NCBI GenBank assembly: GCA_032716605.1 | Contig: CM064545.1 | Coordinates: 11,625,479 to 11,689,478, forward strand | DNA from: Paralithodes platypus | Taxonomy: Eukaryota; Arthropoda; Malacostraca; Decapoda; Lithodidae | Direction of reading: 5' to 3' | Length of the DNA stretch: 64,000 nucleotides | In this document: positions 37,622 through 49,906 of the stretch, one piece after another | Layout of the letters: every line of letters starts with the position of its first letter | How positions within the stretch are numbered: position 1 is the stretch's first letter | Made by a program: the position numbers and the translations under genes | Notes under the pieces: generated by a model | Told to the model about the DNA's origin: nothing | The model's input: the letters and a program-made list of their open reading frames with translations, nothing else | The model's database searches: none

Positions 37622-38520
37622 ATTACGCAGAGTTTGGAATCGCCCCCCCCCCCCCCCCCCCCGTATAGTGGGTACCACTCAAAAAAAATATCTGTCGTCG
37701 TCGTCGTTTTCCGTCTGTCTCGAAACTCCTCCTAGACCGTTGGACGGATTTTCACCAAATTTCACACAAACATTTGTTGCGTGAATGCGAACGTCAGTCA
37801 AAACAGATTTTTTAAATTTATGCAATAGTTATGATTTTAGGTCCAAAATATGGTTTTACGCCCCCCCCCCCCACCACCACACCCAGCAATGATGGCGTTC
37901 TTAGTGTGTGAGTTCGGGGCTCACACACTAAGAACGCATTCGTTCAGGGGGCGAAAACATCTCGCTATGTATTTGCTAGGTTAAGTTAGTTCAGTTGGCA
38001 TTAGAAGTGATGGAAGTAATAGTGGGATTGATGGTGATAGTAGTGATGATGGTGATAATAGTAGTAATAATGGTTGTAGTTTTATTGATGATGATGACAG
38101 TAGTAGATATGATGGTGACAGTACTAGTAGTAGTGATGGTCATAAAAGTAGTGATGATAGTTGTAGTGATAATGATGACAGTAGTAATGATGGTGTGAGT
38201 ATTAGTGATGATGGTGAGTAGTAGTTATGATGGTAAAAGTTGTAGTGATGATGACAAGTTGTTGTGATGATGATCATAGTAATGGTGACAGTAGTAGTGA
38301 TGATGGTGATAGTAGGATACATGATGGTAATACTTGTGACAGTAGTAATGATGGTTATAGTAGTAGTGATTATGGTAACAGTAGTAATGATGATTGTATG
38401 ATGGTGGTTATGATATTCGTAATGATGGTTGATAGTTGTATTATCAATGATGATAGTAGTGATTAAGATGCTAGTGACAATGGACAGTGATGATGGTGAG
38501 AGTAGTAGTGATGATTGTAA
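37622..38520 (-). repeat. HOR unit 8 (inverted)
   Basis: First of four units on the minus strand. It begins with a partial H2 (TTACGCAGAGTT), a 20-C run (37643-37662), the RTE-tail-like block, a second C run, H1 at 37895-37937 with a shortened loop, and then the complement of the ATC core. It ends directly in the next H2 without the H3 block. Confidence 0.92.
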
Positions 38521-39583
38521 TCAACTCTGCGTAAGCAGAGTTTGGTATCGCCCCCCCCCCCCCCCCCCCTGTATAGTGGGTACCACACGAAAAAAAATTC
38601 TGTTGTCGTCATTGTCGTTGTCCGTCTGTCTCGAAACTCCTCGTAGACCGTTGGACGGATTTTCACCAAATTTCACACGAACATTTGTTGCGTGAATACG
38701 AACGTCAGTCAAAAAAGATTTTTTGAATTTATGCAATAATTATGATTTTAGGTCCAACATATGGTTTTACCCAAATTATGGTTTCCCTCCCCCCCAGCAA
38801 TGATGGCATTCTTCTGGGCTCACACACTAAGAACGCATTCGTGCTGGGGGCGAAAACGTCTCGCTCCGCATTTGCTAGGTTAAGTTAGTGTAATTGGCAT
38901 TAGAAGTGATGGTAGTAATAGTGAGATTGATGGTGATAGTCACAGTGATGATGGTTGTCTTTGTATTGATGATGATGACAGTAATAGATATGATGGTGAC
39001 AGTACTAATAGTAGTGATGATGGTGACAAGTAATTATGATAGTTGTAGTGAATTTAATGACAGTAGTGATGATGGTAGTGACTATGGTGTGAGCATTAGT
39101 GATTATGGTGAGTAGTAGTGATGATGACAGTAGTTGTGATAAAGATCATAGTAATGGTGATGATGGCAGTAGTAGTGATGATGGTGATAGTAGGATATGT
39201 GATGGTAATACTTGTGACAGTAGTAATGATGATGGTTAACATAGTAATGATGATGTTAACAGTAGTAATGATGATTGTAAGATGGTGGTGATGATAGTAG
39301 TAATGATGGTTGATAGTTGTATCAATGATGATAGTAGTGATTAAGATGGTAGTGACAATGGTGACAGTAGTAGTGATGATGATTGTATTTGTAGTAGTGA
39401 TGATGATCATAGTAATGGTGATGATGACAGTAGTTGTGATGATTGTGGCAGTTGTAGTGATGATGGCAGTAGTAGTGATGATGGTGATTGTGATTGATGA
39501 TGGTATTAGTAGTGATGATGGTAACCCATCGCAGAGTTGGGTATGCTGTTTTGATTTTGGGCAAAACCGCACGTCTACTTTAT
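38521..39583 (-). repeat. HOR unit 9 (inverted)
   Basis: H2 at 38523-38542, a 19-C run (38551-38569), RTE-tail-like block, truncated H1 (about 38812-38835), core, and H3 at the far end (GCAAAACCGCACGTCTAC). Confidence 0.92.
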
Positions 39584-40716
39584 CAACTCTGCGTAAGCAG
39601 AGTTTGGTATCGCCCCCCCGTATAGTGGGTACAACACAAAAAAAATGTCTGTCGTCGTTGTCGTTGTCCGTCTGTCTCGGAACTCCTCCTAGACCGTTGG
39701 AAGGTTTTTCACCAAATTTCACACAAACATTTGTTGCGTGAATGCGAACGTCGGTCAAAAAAGATGTTTTGAATTTATGCAATAGTTATGATTTTAGGTA
39801 CAAAATATGGTTTTATACCCCCCCAGCAATGAATGCGTTCTTAGTGTGTACACTAAGAACGCATTTGTTCTGGGGCGAAAACATCTCGCTCTGCATTTGC
39901 TAGGTTAAGTTAGTTTAATTGGAATTAGATGTGATGGTAGTAATAGTGGGATTGATGGTGATAGTAGTGATGATGGTGATAATAGTAGTGGTGATGGTTG
40001 TATTTCTATTGATGATGATTACAGTAGTAGATATGATGGTGACAGTAGTAGATATGATGGTGACAATACTTTTAGTAGTGATGATGGTCATAATAGTAGT
40101 GAATATGGTGATAAGTAAGGATAATAGTTGTAGTGATAATAATGACAGTAGTGATGATGGTAGTGACTATGGTGTGAGTATTAGTGATGATGGTGAGTAG
40201 TAGTGATGATGATGAAAGTTGTAGTGATGATGACAATAGTTGTGGTGATGAAGATCATAGTAATGGTGATGATGGCAGTAGAAGTGATGATGGTTATAGT
40301 AGGATACATGATGGTAATACTTGTGACAGTAGTAATGATGATGGTTATAGTAGTAGTGATGATGTTAACTGTAGTAATGATGATTGTAAGATGCTGGTGA
40401 TGATAGTAGTTATGATGGTTAATAGGTGTAGTATCAATGATGATAGTAGTGATTAAGATGGCAGTGACAATGGTAACAATAGTAGTGATGATGGTGGGAG
40501 TAGTAGTGATGATCATAGTAATGGTGATGACGACAGTAGTCGTGATGATTGTGGAAAATGTAGTGATGATGGTGATTGTGATTGATGATGTTATTAGTAG
40601 TGATGATGGTAACCCATCGCAGAGTTGGGTATGCCGTTTTGATTTTGGGCAAAACGGCACGTCTACTTTATAAATATTATTTGGTAAAATGAAATTAAAT
40701 TCCATAGAGTATAATG
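39584..40716 (-). repeat. HOR unit 10 (inverted) with short spacer
   Basis: H2 at 39585-39604, a short C run, RTE-tail-like block, and H1 at 39835-39862 in which the CCCC loop region has been lost, leaving a perfect palindrome GCGTTCTTAGTGT/ACACTAAGAACGC. Then core and H3 (about 40632-40657). A 40-bp AT-rich spacer follows, not seen between other units. Confidence 0.9.
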
Positions 40717-41992
40717 AACTCTGCGTAAGCAGAGTTTGGTATCACCCCCATCGTATAGTGGGTACCACACAAAAAAAATGTCTGTCATCGTCGTCGTTGT
40801 CGTTGTCCGTCTGTCTCGAAACTCCTCCTAGACCGTTGGACGGATTTTCACCAAATTTCACACGAACATTTGTTGCGTGAATGCGAACGTCAGTCAAAAA
40901 AGATTATTTTGAATTTATGCAATAGTTTTGATTTTAGGTACAACATATGGTTGTACACCCCCCCCCCCCTCGCTTCCTGGACTCCCCACCTCCCCACACA
41001 GCAATGATGGCGTTCTTAGCGTGTGAGCCCCTTCGGGGCTCACACACTAAGAACGCATTCGTTTTGGAGGCGAAAACATCTCGCTACGTATTTGCTAGGT
41101 TAAGTTAGTTTAGTTGGCATTAGAAGTAATGGTAGTAATAGTGGGATTGATGGTGATAGTAGTGATGATGGTGATAATAGTAGTGATGATGGTTGTAGTT
41201 GTATTGATGATGATGACAGTAGTGATGATGATGACAGTAGTAGATATGATGGTGACAGTAGTAGATATGATGGTGACAGTACTACTGTAGTAGTAGTGAT
41301 GATGGTCATATTAGTAGTGATGATGGTGACAAGTAATGATGATAGTTGTAGTGATGATGGTAGTGACGATGGTGTGAGTATTTGTGATGATGGTGAAAGT
41401 TGTAGTGATGATGACAATAGTTGTGATGATGAAGATCATAGTAATGGTGATGATGGCAGTAGAAGTGATGATGGTGATAATAGGATACAAGATGGTAATA
41501 CTTGTGACTAGTAATGATGATTGTTATAGTAGTAGTGATGACGTTAACAGTAGTAATGATTGTAAGATGGTGGTGATGATAGTAGTAATGATGGTTGATA
41601 GTTGTAGTATCAATGATGATAGTAGTGATTAAGATAGTAGTGACAATGGTGACAGTAGTAGTGATGATTGTAATTGTAGTGATGATCATAGTAATGGTGA
41701 TGATGACAGTAGTCATGATGATTGTGGCAGTTGTAGTGATGATGGCAGTAGTAGTGATGATTGTGATTGATGATGGTATTTGTAAGTGATGATTGTAATT
41801 GCAGTAGTAATTATGATCATAGTAATGGTGATGATGACAGTAGTCATGATGATTGTGGCAGTTGTAGTGATGATGGCAGTAGTAGTGATTATGTTGATTG
41901 TGATTGATGATGGTATTAGTAGTGATCATGGTAACCCATCGCAGAGTTGGGTATGCCGTTTTGATTTTGAGCAAAACGGCATGTCTACTTTA
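40717..41992 (-). repeat. HOR unit 11 (inverted, with internal duplication)
   Basis: H2 at 40717-40736, RTE-tail-like block, H1 at 41011-41055 with TTC loop, core, then an extra repeat of the H3-proximal core (GATTGTGGCAGTTGTAGTGA twice, about 41718 and 41852). Ends with H3 and AACGGCATGTCTACTTTAT, where orientation switches back to +. Confidence 0.9.
41011..41055. other. Hairpin H1, best-preserved copy with TTC loop
   Basis: Arms CGTTCTTAGCGTGTGAGCC(CC) and (GG)GGCTCACACACTAAGAACG with a TTC loop and one mismatch. As RNA the tip could shift to a C-UUCG-G tetraloop with one bulge. The copy at 42289-42335 has the same loop. Confidence 0.88.
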
Positions 41993-42676
41993 TTATCACT
42001 ACAACTATCATCATTACTTGTCACCATCATCACTACTATTATGACCATCATTACTACTACTAGTACTGTCACCATCATATTTACTACTGTCACCATCATA
42101 TCTACTACTGTCATCATCATCACTACTGTCATCATCATCAATATAACTACAACCATCATCACTACTATTATCACCATTATCACTACCATCACCATAAATC
42201 CAAATATTACTACCATCACTTCTAATGCCAACTAAACTAACTTAACCTAGCAAATGCGTAGCGAGATGTTTTCGCTCCCATAACGAATGCGTTCTTAGAG
42301 TGTGAGCCCCTTCGGGGCTCACACACTAAGAACGCCATCATTGCTGGATGGGGGGGGGGGAGCCAGGGGGGGTGGGGGGGGGTGGGGGCCGGGAGGGTTG
42401 GGGCGGGTCCGGGAATTTGGGGGGTGGGGGTCCGGGAGAATTGGGGGGGGGGGGGGGTGAAACCATATTTTGGACCTAAACTCATAACTATTGCATAATT
42501 TCAAAACATCTTTTTTGTCTGACGTTCGCATTCAAACAATAAATGTTCGTGTGAAATTTGGTGAAAATACGTCCAACGGTCTAGGAGTTTCGAGACAGAC
42601 GGACAATGACGACAGAATTTGTTTTGTGGTACCCACTATACGGGGGGGGATACCAAACTCTGCTTACGCAGAGTTG
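41993..42676 (+). repeat. HOR unit 12, left part deleted
   Basis: Begins mid-core (TATCACTACAACTATCATCA) straight after the inverted H3 block, then TAATGCCAACTAAACTAACT, H1 (42289-42335), a long G-rich stretch with GGGGGGTGGGGG runs (42350-42460), the RTE-tail-like block and H2 at 42656-42675. Confidence 0.92.
42289..42335. other. Hairpin H1 with 22-bp arms
   Basis: GCGTTCTTAGAGTGTGAGCC(CC), TTC loop, (GG)GGCTCACACACTAAGAAC(GC). One mismatch only. Confidence 0.88.
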
Positions 42677-43217
42677 ATCATCACTACTACTCTCACCATC
42701 ATCACTACCACTCTCATCATCACTACTACTGTCATCACTACAACTTTCACCATTATCACTACTACTCACCATCATCACTAATACTGTCACCATCGTCACT
42801 AGCAGCATCACTACTGTCACCATTATCACTACAACTATCGTCATTACTTGACACCATCATCACTACTATTATGACCATCATCACTACTACTAGTACTGTC
42901 ACCATCATATCTATTACTGTTTTCATCATCACTACTGTCATCATCATTAAAACAACTACAACCATCATCACTACTATTATCACCATCATCACTACTATCA
43001 CCATCATCCCCACTATTACTACCATCACTTCTAATGTCAACTAAACTAACTTAACCCATGAAATGCGGGGCGAGTTGTTTTCGCCACCAAAGCGATGGCG
43101 TTCTGTGTTTGGGGCACACACACACATAACGCCATCACCATTGCTGGGTGGGGGTGGGGGTGGGGGGGGGGGGGGGGGTGCAAAACAATTTTTCTAACCT
43201 AAAATCATAACTATTGC
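42677..43217 (+). repeat. HOR unit 13, internally deleted
   Basis: The core starts directly after H2 without the H3 block. H1 is decayed (43100-43130). A G-rich run is followed by AAAATCATAACTATTGCATA, which joins directly to AAGTAGACGTGCCG of the next unit, so the RTE-tail-like block and H2 are deleted. Confidence 0.88.
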
Positions 43218-44363
43218 ATAAAGTAGACGTGCCGTTTTGCCCAAAATCAAAACGGCATACCCAACTCTGCGATGGGTTACCATAATCACTACTAATACCA
43301 TCATCAATCACAATATCATCACTACTACTGCCATCATCACTACAACTGCCACAATCATCACGACTACTGTCATCATCACCATTACTATGATCATCATCAC
43401 TACTACAATTACAATCATCGCTGCTACTCACCACCCTCACTACTACTGTCACCATTGTCACTACCATCTTAATCACTACTATCATCATTGATACTACAAC
43501 TATCAACCATCATTACTACTATCATCACCACTATCTTCAATCATCATTACAACTGTTAACATCATCACTGCTACTATAACCATCATCATTGCTACTGTCA
43601 CAAGTATTACCAGCATGTATCGTACTGTCACCATCATCACTACTACTGCCATCATCACCATTGCTATGATCATCAACACAACTATGGTCATCACTACAAC
43701 TTTCACCATCCTCAATACTACTCACCATCATCACTAATACTCACACCATCGTCACTACCATCATCACTACTGTCATTATCACTACAACTATCATCATTAC
43801 TTGTCACCACCATCACAACTATTATGACCATCATCACTACTACTAGTACCATCACCATCATATCTACTACTGTCAACATCATATCTACTACTGTCACCAT
43901 CACTACTGTCATCATCATCACTACTATTATCACCATCAATACTACTATCACCATCAATCCAAATATTACTACCATCACTTCTAATGCCAACTAAACTAAG
44001 TTAACCTAGCAAATACGGAGCGAGATGTTTTTGCCCTCCGAACGAATGCGTTCTTAGTGTGTGAGCACCTTCGGGGCTCACACACTAAGAACGCAATCAT
44101 TACTGGGGGGGGGGGGGGTAAAACCATATTTTCGACCTAAAATCATAACTATTGCATAAATTCAAAAAAAAAAAAATTTGACTGACGTTCGCATTCACGC
44201 AACAAATGTTTGTGTGAAATGTGGTGAAAATCTGTCCAACGGTCTAGGAGGAGTTCCAAGACAGACGGGCAACGACGACGACGACAGATTTTTTTTTCGG
44301 GTGGTACCCACTGTACGGGGGGGGGGGGGGGGGGGCGATACCAAACTGCTTACGCAGAGTTGA
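43218..44363 (+). repeat. HOR unit 14 (complete)
   Basis: H3 at the start (GCCGTTTTGCCC), core to about 43985, H1 at 44049-44094, a G tract, the RTE-tail-like block, a 19-G run (44317-44335) and a slightly shortened H2. Confidence 0.92.
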
Positions 44364-44545
44364 TAAATGAAAAAACTTGTTTAATTACCGTCGCATTCAC
44401 GCACCGAATGTTCGTGTGAAGTTTGGTGAAAATCCGTCGAACGGTCTAGGAGGAGTTTTCGGACAGACAGACAGACAGACAGGCATTTTTGCCAGCATGT
44501 ACCACTATACGGGGGGCGATACCACCCTGCTTACGCAGAGTTGAT
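44364..44545 (+). repeat. Tandem extra copy of the RTE-tail-like block
   Basis: CGTCGCATTCACGCACCGAA, GTGAAGTTTGGTGAAAATCC, GAACGGTCTAGGAGGAGTTT and an (ACAG)n run, then ACTATACGGGGGGCGATACC and a second H2. The (ACAG)n run here is longer than in other units and looks like an RTE-class LINE 3' tail. Confidence 0.85.
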
Positions 44546-44607
44546 AAAGTAGACATGCCGGCTTTTATCCAAAATCAAAACGGCATACCCAACTCTTTGA
44601 TGGGTTA
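44546..44607 (+). repeat. HOR unit 15, left part
   Basis: H3 (CATGCCGGCTTTTATCC version) and CCCAACTCTTTGATGGGTTA, cut by the outer MITE. It resumes at 49701 with TTACCATCATCACC. Confidence 0.88.
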
Positions 44608-45377
44608 TGCTCGGTTCACACATGCACAAATTAAAGTCCCGTCCGTCCCCGACCACTTAAGGGGACCGACCGGATAATTACGCTACTTCCAGGTCTTACT
44701 ATCAATTTAAATGAAATTTGGCACAGGTGTATATGACCATAAAACTAGATAAACAAAATGTTTATTTTATTTTATTTTTGCTTTTTTCTTGCAATTTAGG
44801 TAAAAAAAAAATGAAAATCATAGTACTGCAGAAAATGCTAAACTCCTACAGAAATCCCCATAGCACATGTTTTATGTGATCAAACAACTCACAAAAGGTG
44901 TATCTATAGTTTCTATAAAACACATTTTATATATTTTGTGTATTTGTTCGATTTAGGTGATGACGGATTCAGGCGAATATATTTATACAAAAATTACAAC
45001 TTTGACGACATATTGTGAAATTTGTTAAATTATTAGAGTAAATTTGGTTTATAGACCTTTTAGTGTTTTTAATTACCTTTCCAATGGTATATACACCATT
45101 CCTATAGGTCCAATAATAACTGTAAAATAACATCCGATAGTGCGGCAATATAGGTTCTGAGAAAAACAGGTGAAAGTCTAAGGTCATTAGGTGAACATTT
45201 TTACTTTTATTTTTTAGATTTACAATATTTTATGCAGGAACATGGCAAAGTAGAAGATAAAGCGTATGGTAGGTTGTAGAGTAGCTTACGCTCTTTCGAT
45301 TTATATAGGTATGCTCCTCGTACGACCAGTAGTTACTGAGCATGTTAATTTCAAAGTTCGCTATATAACGTTTTTAG

Positions 45378-48300
45378 AATTATTATGTTCCTTCCAACAA
45401 CCAACTATACTCCTAAAATCGATTAATGAAATTTACAAACACATGTGGCAGTCCGTGGATTCGAATCCAGGATGCTCACACCGAAAATCAACACCTTATG
45501 CATCGCACCACGAAGACAGTTAAAGAATGGTGGACACTGCCTACGATTTATTATGCAACTTCGAATCCTGCATATCAATCTAAGCATGTACACACATCCC
45601 AACTGCAACTCACGTAGGCTATGCATATGTGAATGGAAAGAGCAATTAATGGGGCCTTAACCACTAGGGAAGTCCTCTCGATAAATTACCCCTGAACCAA
45701 TATCAATTATTATGTTCCTTCCAACAACCAACTATACTCCTAAAATCGATTAATGAAATTTACAAACACATGTGGCAGTCCGTGGATTCGAATCCAGGAT
45801 GCTCACACCGAAAATCAACACCTTATGCATCGCACCACGAAGACAGTTAAAGAATGGTGGACACTGCCTACGATTTATTATGCAACTTCGAATCCTGCAT
45901 ATCAATCTAAGCATGTACACACATCCCAACTGCAACTCACGTAGGCTATGCATATGTGAATGGAAAGAGCAATTAATGGGGCCTTAACCACTAGGGAAGT
46001 CCTCTCGATAAATTACCCCTGAACCAATATCAATTATTATGTTCCTTCCAACAACCAACTATACTCCTAAAATCGATTAATGAAATTTACAAACACATGT
46101 GGCAGTCCGTGGATTCGAATCCAGGATGCTCACACCGAAAATCAACACCTTATGCATCGCACCACGAAGACAGTTAAAGAATGGTGGACACTGCCTACGA
46201 TTTATTATGCAACTTCGAATCCTGCATATCAATCTAAGCATGTACACACATCCCAACTGCAACTCACGTAGGCTATGCATATGTGAATGGAAAGAGCAAT
46301 TAATGGGGCCTTAACCACTAGGGAAGTCCTCTCGATAAATTACCCCTGAACCAATATCAATATTATGTTCCTTCAAACAACCAACTATACTCCTAAAATC
46401 GATTAATGAAATTTACAAACACATGTGGCAGTCCGTGGATTCGAATCCAGGATGCTCACACCGAAAATCAACACCTTATGCATCGCACCACGAAGACAGT
46501 TAAAGAATGGTGGACACTGCCTACGATTTATTATGCAACTTCGAATCCTGCATATCAATCTAAGCATGTACACACATCCCAACTGCAACTCACGTAGGCT
46601 ATGCATATGTGAATGGAAAGAGCAATTAATGGGGCCTTAACCACTAGGGAAGTCCTCTCGATAAATTACCCCTGAACCAATATCAATTATTATGTTCCTT
46701 CCAACAACCAACTATACTCCTAAAATCGATTAATGAAATTTACAAACACATGTGGCAGTCCGTGGATTCGAATCCAGGATGCTCACACCGAAAATCAACA
46801 CCTTATGCATCGCACCACGAAGACAGTTAAAGAATGGTGGACACTGCCTACGATTTATTATGCAACTTCGAATCCTGCATATCAATCTAAGCATGTACAC
46901 ACATCCCAACTGCAACTCACGTAGGCTATGCATATGTGAATGGAAAGAGCAATTAATGGGGCCTTAACCACTAGGGAAGTCCTCTCGATAAATTACCCCT
47001 GAACCAATATAAATTATTATGTTCCTTCAAACAACCAACTATACTCCTAAAATCGATTAATGAAATTTACAAACACATGTGGCAGTCCGTGGATTCGAAT
47101 CCAGGATGCTCACACCGAAAATCAACACCTTATGCATCGCACCACGAAGACAGTTAAAGAATGGTGGACACTGCCTACGATTTATTATGCAACTTCGAAT
47201 CCTGCATATCAATCTAAGCATGTACACACATCCCAACTGCAACTCACGTAGGCTATGCATATGTGAATGGAAAGAGCAATTAATGGGGCCTTAACCACTA
47301 GGGAAGTCCTCTCGATAAATTACCCCTGAACCAATATCAATTATTATGTTCCTTCCAACAACCAACTATACTCCCAAAATCGATTAATGAAATTTACAAA
47401 CACATGTGGCAGTCCGTGGATTCGAATCCAGGATGCTCACACCGAAAATCAACACCTTATGCATCGCACCACGAAGACAGTTAAAGAATGGTGGACACTG
47501 CCTACGATTTATTATGCAACTTCGAATCCTGCATATCAATCTAAGCATGTACACACATCCCAACTGCAACTCACGTAGGCTATGCATATGTGAATGGAAA
47601 GAGCAATTAATGGGGCCTTAACCACTAGGGAAGTCCTCTCGATAAATTACCCCTGAACCAATATCAATTATTATGTTCCTTCCAACAACCAACTATACTC
47701 CTAAAATCGATTAATGAAATTTACAAACACATGTGGCAGTCCGTGGATTCGAATCCAGGATGCTCACACCGAAAATCAACACCTTATGCATCGCACCACG
47801 AAGACAGTTAAAGAATGGTGGACACTGCCTACGATTTATTATGCAACTTCGAATCCTGCATATCAATCTAAGCATGTACACACATCCCAACTGCAAGTCA
47901 CGTAGGCTATGCATATGTGAATGGAAAGAGCAATTAATGGGGCCTTAACCACTAGGGAAGTCCTCTCGATAAATTACCCCTGAACCAATATCAATTATTA
48001 TGTTCCTTCCAACAACCAACTATACTCCTAAAATCGATTAATGAAATTTACAAACACATGTGGCAGTCCGTGGATTCGAATCCAGGATGCTCACACCGAA
48101 AATCAACACCTTATGCATCGCACCACGAAGACAGTTAAAGAATGGTGGACACTGCCTACGATTTATTATGCAACTTCGAATCCTGCATATCAATCTAAGC
48201 ATGTACACACATCCCAACTGCAACTCACGTAGGCTATGCATATGTGAATGGAAAGAGCAATTAATGGGGCCTTAACCACTAGGGAAGTCCTCTCGATAAA

Positions 48301-49144
48301 TTACCCCTGAACCAATATCAATTATTATGTTCCTTCAAACAACCAACTATACTCCTAAAATCGATTAATGAAATTTACAAACACATGTGGCAGTCCGTGG
48401 ATTCGAATCCAGGATGCTCACACCGAAAATCAACACCTTATGCATCGCACCACGAAGACAGTTAAAGAATGGTGGACACTGCCTACGATTTATTATGCAA
48501 CTTCGAATCCTGCATATCAATCTAAGCATGTACACACATCCCAACTGCAACTCACGTAGGCTATGCATATGTGAATGGAAAGAGCAATTAATGGGGCCTT
48601 AACCACTAGGGAAGTCCTCTCGATAAATTACCCCTGAACCAATATCAATTATTATGTTCCTTCCAACAACCAACTATACTCCTAAAATCGATTAATGAAA
48701 TTTACAAACACATGTGGCAGTCCGTGGATTCGAATCCAGGATGCTCACACCGAAAATCAACACCTTATGCATCGCACCACGAAGACAGTTAAAGAATGGT
48801 GGACACTGCCTACGATTTATTATGCAACTTCGAATCCTGCATATCAATCTAAGCATGTACACACATCCCAACTGCAACTCACGTAGGCTATGCATATGTG
48901 AATGGAAAGAGCAATTAATGGGGCCTTAACCACTAGGGAAGTCCTCTCGATAAATTACCCCTGAACCAATATCAATTATTATGTTCCTTCCAACAACCAA
49001 CTATACTCCTAAAATCGATTAATGAAATTTACAAACACATGTGGCAGTCCGTGGATTCGAATCCAGGATGCTCACACCGAAAATCAACACCTTATGCATC
49101 GCACCACGAAGACAGTTAAAGAATGGTGGACACTGCCTACGATT
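45378..49144 (+). repeat. 327-bp tandem repeat, about 11.5 near-identical copies
   Basis: Copies begin AATTATTATGTTCCTTCCAA at 45378, 45705, 46032, 46359, 46685, 47012, 47339, 47666, 47993, 48320, 48647 and 48974. The fourth is 326 bp, and the last is cut in mid-unit at GCCTACGATTTT. Differences are single bases (CCTTCAAACAACC, CTCCCAAAATCG, CTGCAAGTCACG, TATAAATTATT), so the array is recent or well homogenised. Each unit holds tRNA-like box A and box B sequence on the minus strand. Confidence 0.97.
45445..45520 (-). other. tRNA-like (Pol III box A/B) segment in each 327-bp unit
   Basis: On the minus strand a box A-like TGGTGCGATGCATAAGG lies about 40 bp before a box B-like GGATTCGAATCC, close to the spacing in a tRNA gene. 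Only a few acceptor pairs can be drawn (GTCT with GGAC), the D-arm does not close, and the T-loop has one base too many, so this is a tRNA relic or the tRNA-related head of a SINE, not a working tRNA. The same segment recurs every 327 bp through the array. Confidence 0.4.
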
Positions 49145-49700
49145 TTCATTACATTTCATTACATTGAACGTATTTATCAATACCAAATCAATATTAATAT
49201 CAATATCAATTACAGGAAAAGTTTGGAAAACATAAAAAAATACTATTTCCAATGGGTTTTCACTAATAACATTTCACTGGCTTATGAAGGGATGTTGACT
49301 CTTGTTGAGTAAACACCTATTGGTGTTTTCAGGATTTCGATTTTTTTAAGCCTAAATTAACCGGTCGGTCCCCTTAATTCGCTGTGCCTCGGCGGCGTCC
49401 TTTTTGTGCAGCATAAACTGGTCCGTGTGGGTCGGGGCAACTGCCAGAAAACGTCTTATGTCGGGGACACCCACAGGACACACACGGGAGCAGTCGTCGT
49501 CTAGACGCAGCCTGGTGGCGTCTAGACGACGACTAGCGGCGTTTAGACGACGATTAACGGGATGAGAACGGCGGCAAAAAAACTTTGGAACGGCCCTAGT
49601 GGCCATCGTGGCCAGATGGGGCCTCCAGATTGATGCCGTCCTGCCTATTTTCTTGGTCGGGGACGGACGTGACATTAATTCGTGCATGTGTGAAGCGAGC

Positions 49701-49885
49701 TTTACCATCATCACCAGTATTATCCTCATCAATCATACTATCACCATCATAACTACTACTGCCATCCTCACTACACCTGCATCATCATCACTACTACTGT
49801 CATCATCACCATTACTATGATCATCATCACTACTACTATTACAATCATTACTACTACTCTCACCATCATCACTACTACTGATATT
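49701..49885 (+). repeat. HOR unit 15, middle part
   Basis: ATC/ACT core resumes with TTTACCATCATCACCAGTAT after the MITE and is cut again by LINE C at about 49886. Confidence 0.85.
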
Positions 49886-49906
49886 GTACTTCTTATAATG
49901 TACTAC

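Larger units (their letters stand above)
44661..49373. mobile_element. 4.7-kb TTAA element carrying a 327-bp satellite array
   Basis: Flanked by TTAA at 44657-44660 and 49374-49377. Ends are GGGGACCGACCGG on the left and, on the minus strand, GGGGACCGACCGG on the right: 13 bp perfect, then a weaker match (ATAATTACGCT versus TTAATTTAGGCT). About 700 bp of unique AT-rich sequence on the left (44674-45377) and 215 bp on the right (49145-49360) enclose the tandem array. No transposase. Short frames within the 327-bp unit differ in no meaningful way from chance. The TTAA duplication suggests mobilisation by a piggyBac-like or Kolobok-like transposase supplied elsewhere. Confidence 0.85.
44608..49700. 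mobile_element. Harbinger-like MITE (about 380 bp), split by a 4.7-kb insertion
   Basis: Terminal inverted repeats of about 46 bp: left GCTCGGTTCACACATGCAC then GTCCGTCCCCGACC (44609-44654); right, on the minus strand, GCTCGCTTCACACATGCAC then CGTCCGTCCCCGACC (49654-49700). Reading the satellite without it gives a 3-bp TTA duplication, the TWA type used by PIF/Harbinger elements. That assignment rests only on the duplication. Its own body is the left 50 bp and 49378-49700, which contains the GTCTAGACGACGAC palindromic repeats. Non-coding. Confidence 0.8.

Noticed and set aside
45445..45520. Functional tRNA gene
   Set aside because: D-arm and acceptor stem do not form properly and the T-loop is one base too long; kept only as tRNA-like.
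45423..45660. 63-, 67- and 71-codon frames repeated every 327 bp
   Set aside because: They exist on both strands of the same DNA and are identical only because the repeat is identical. No start context or protein character.
45378..49144. CRISPR-like array
   Set aside because: Whole 327-bp units repeat with no unique spacers, in animal DNA next to LINEs and MITEs.
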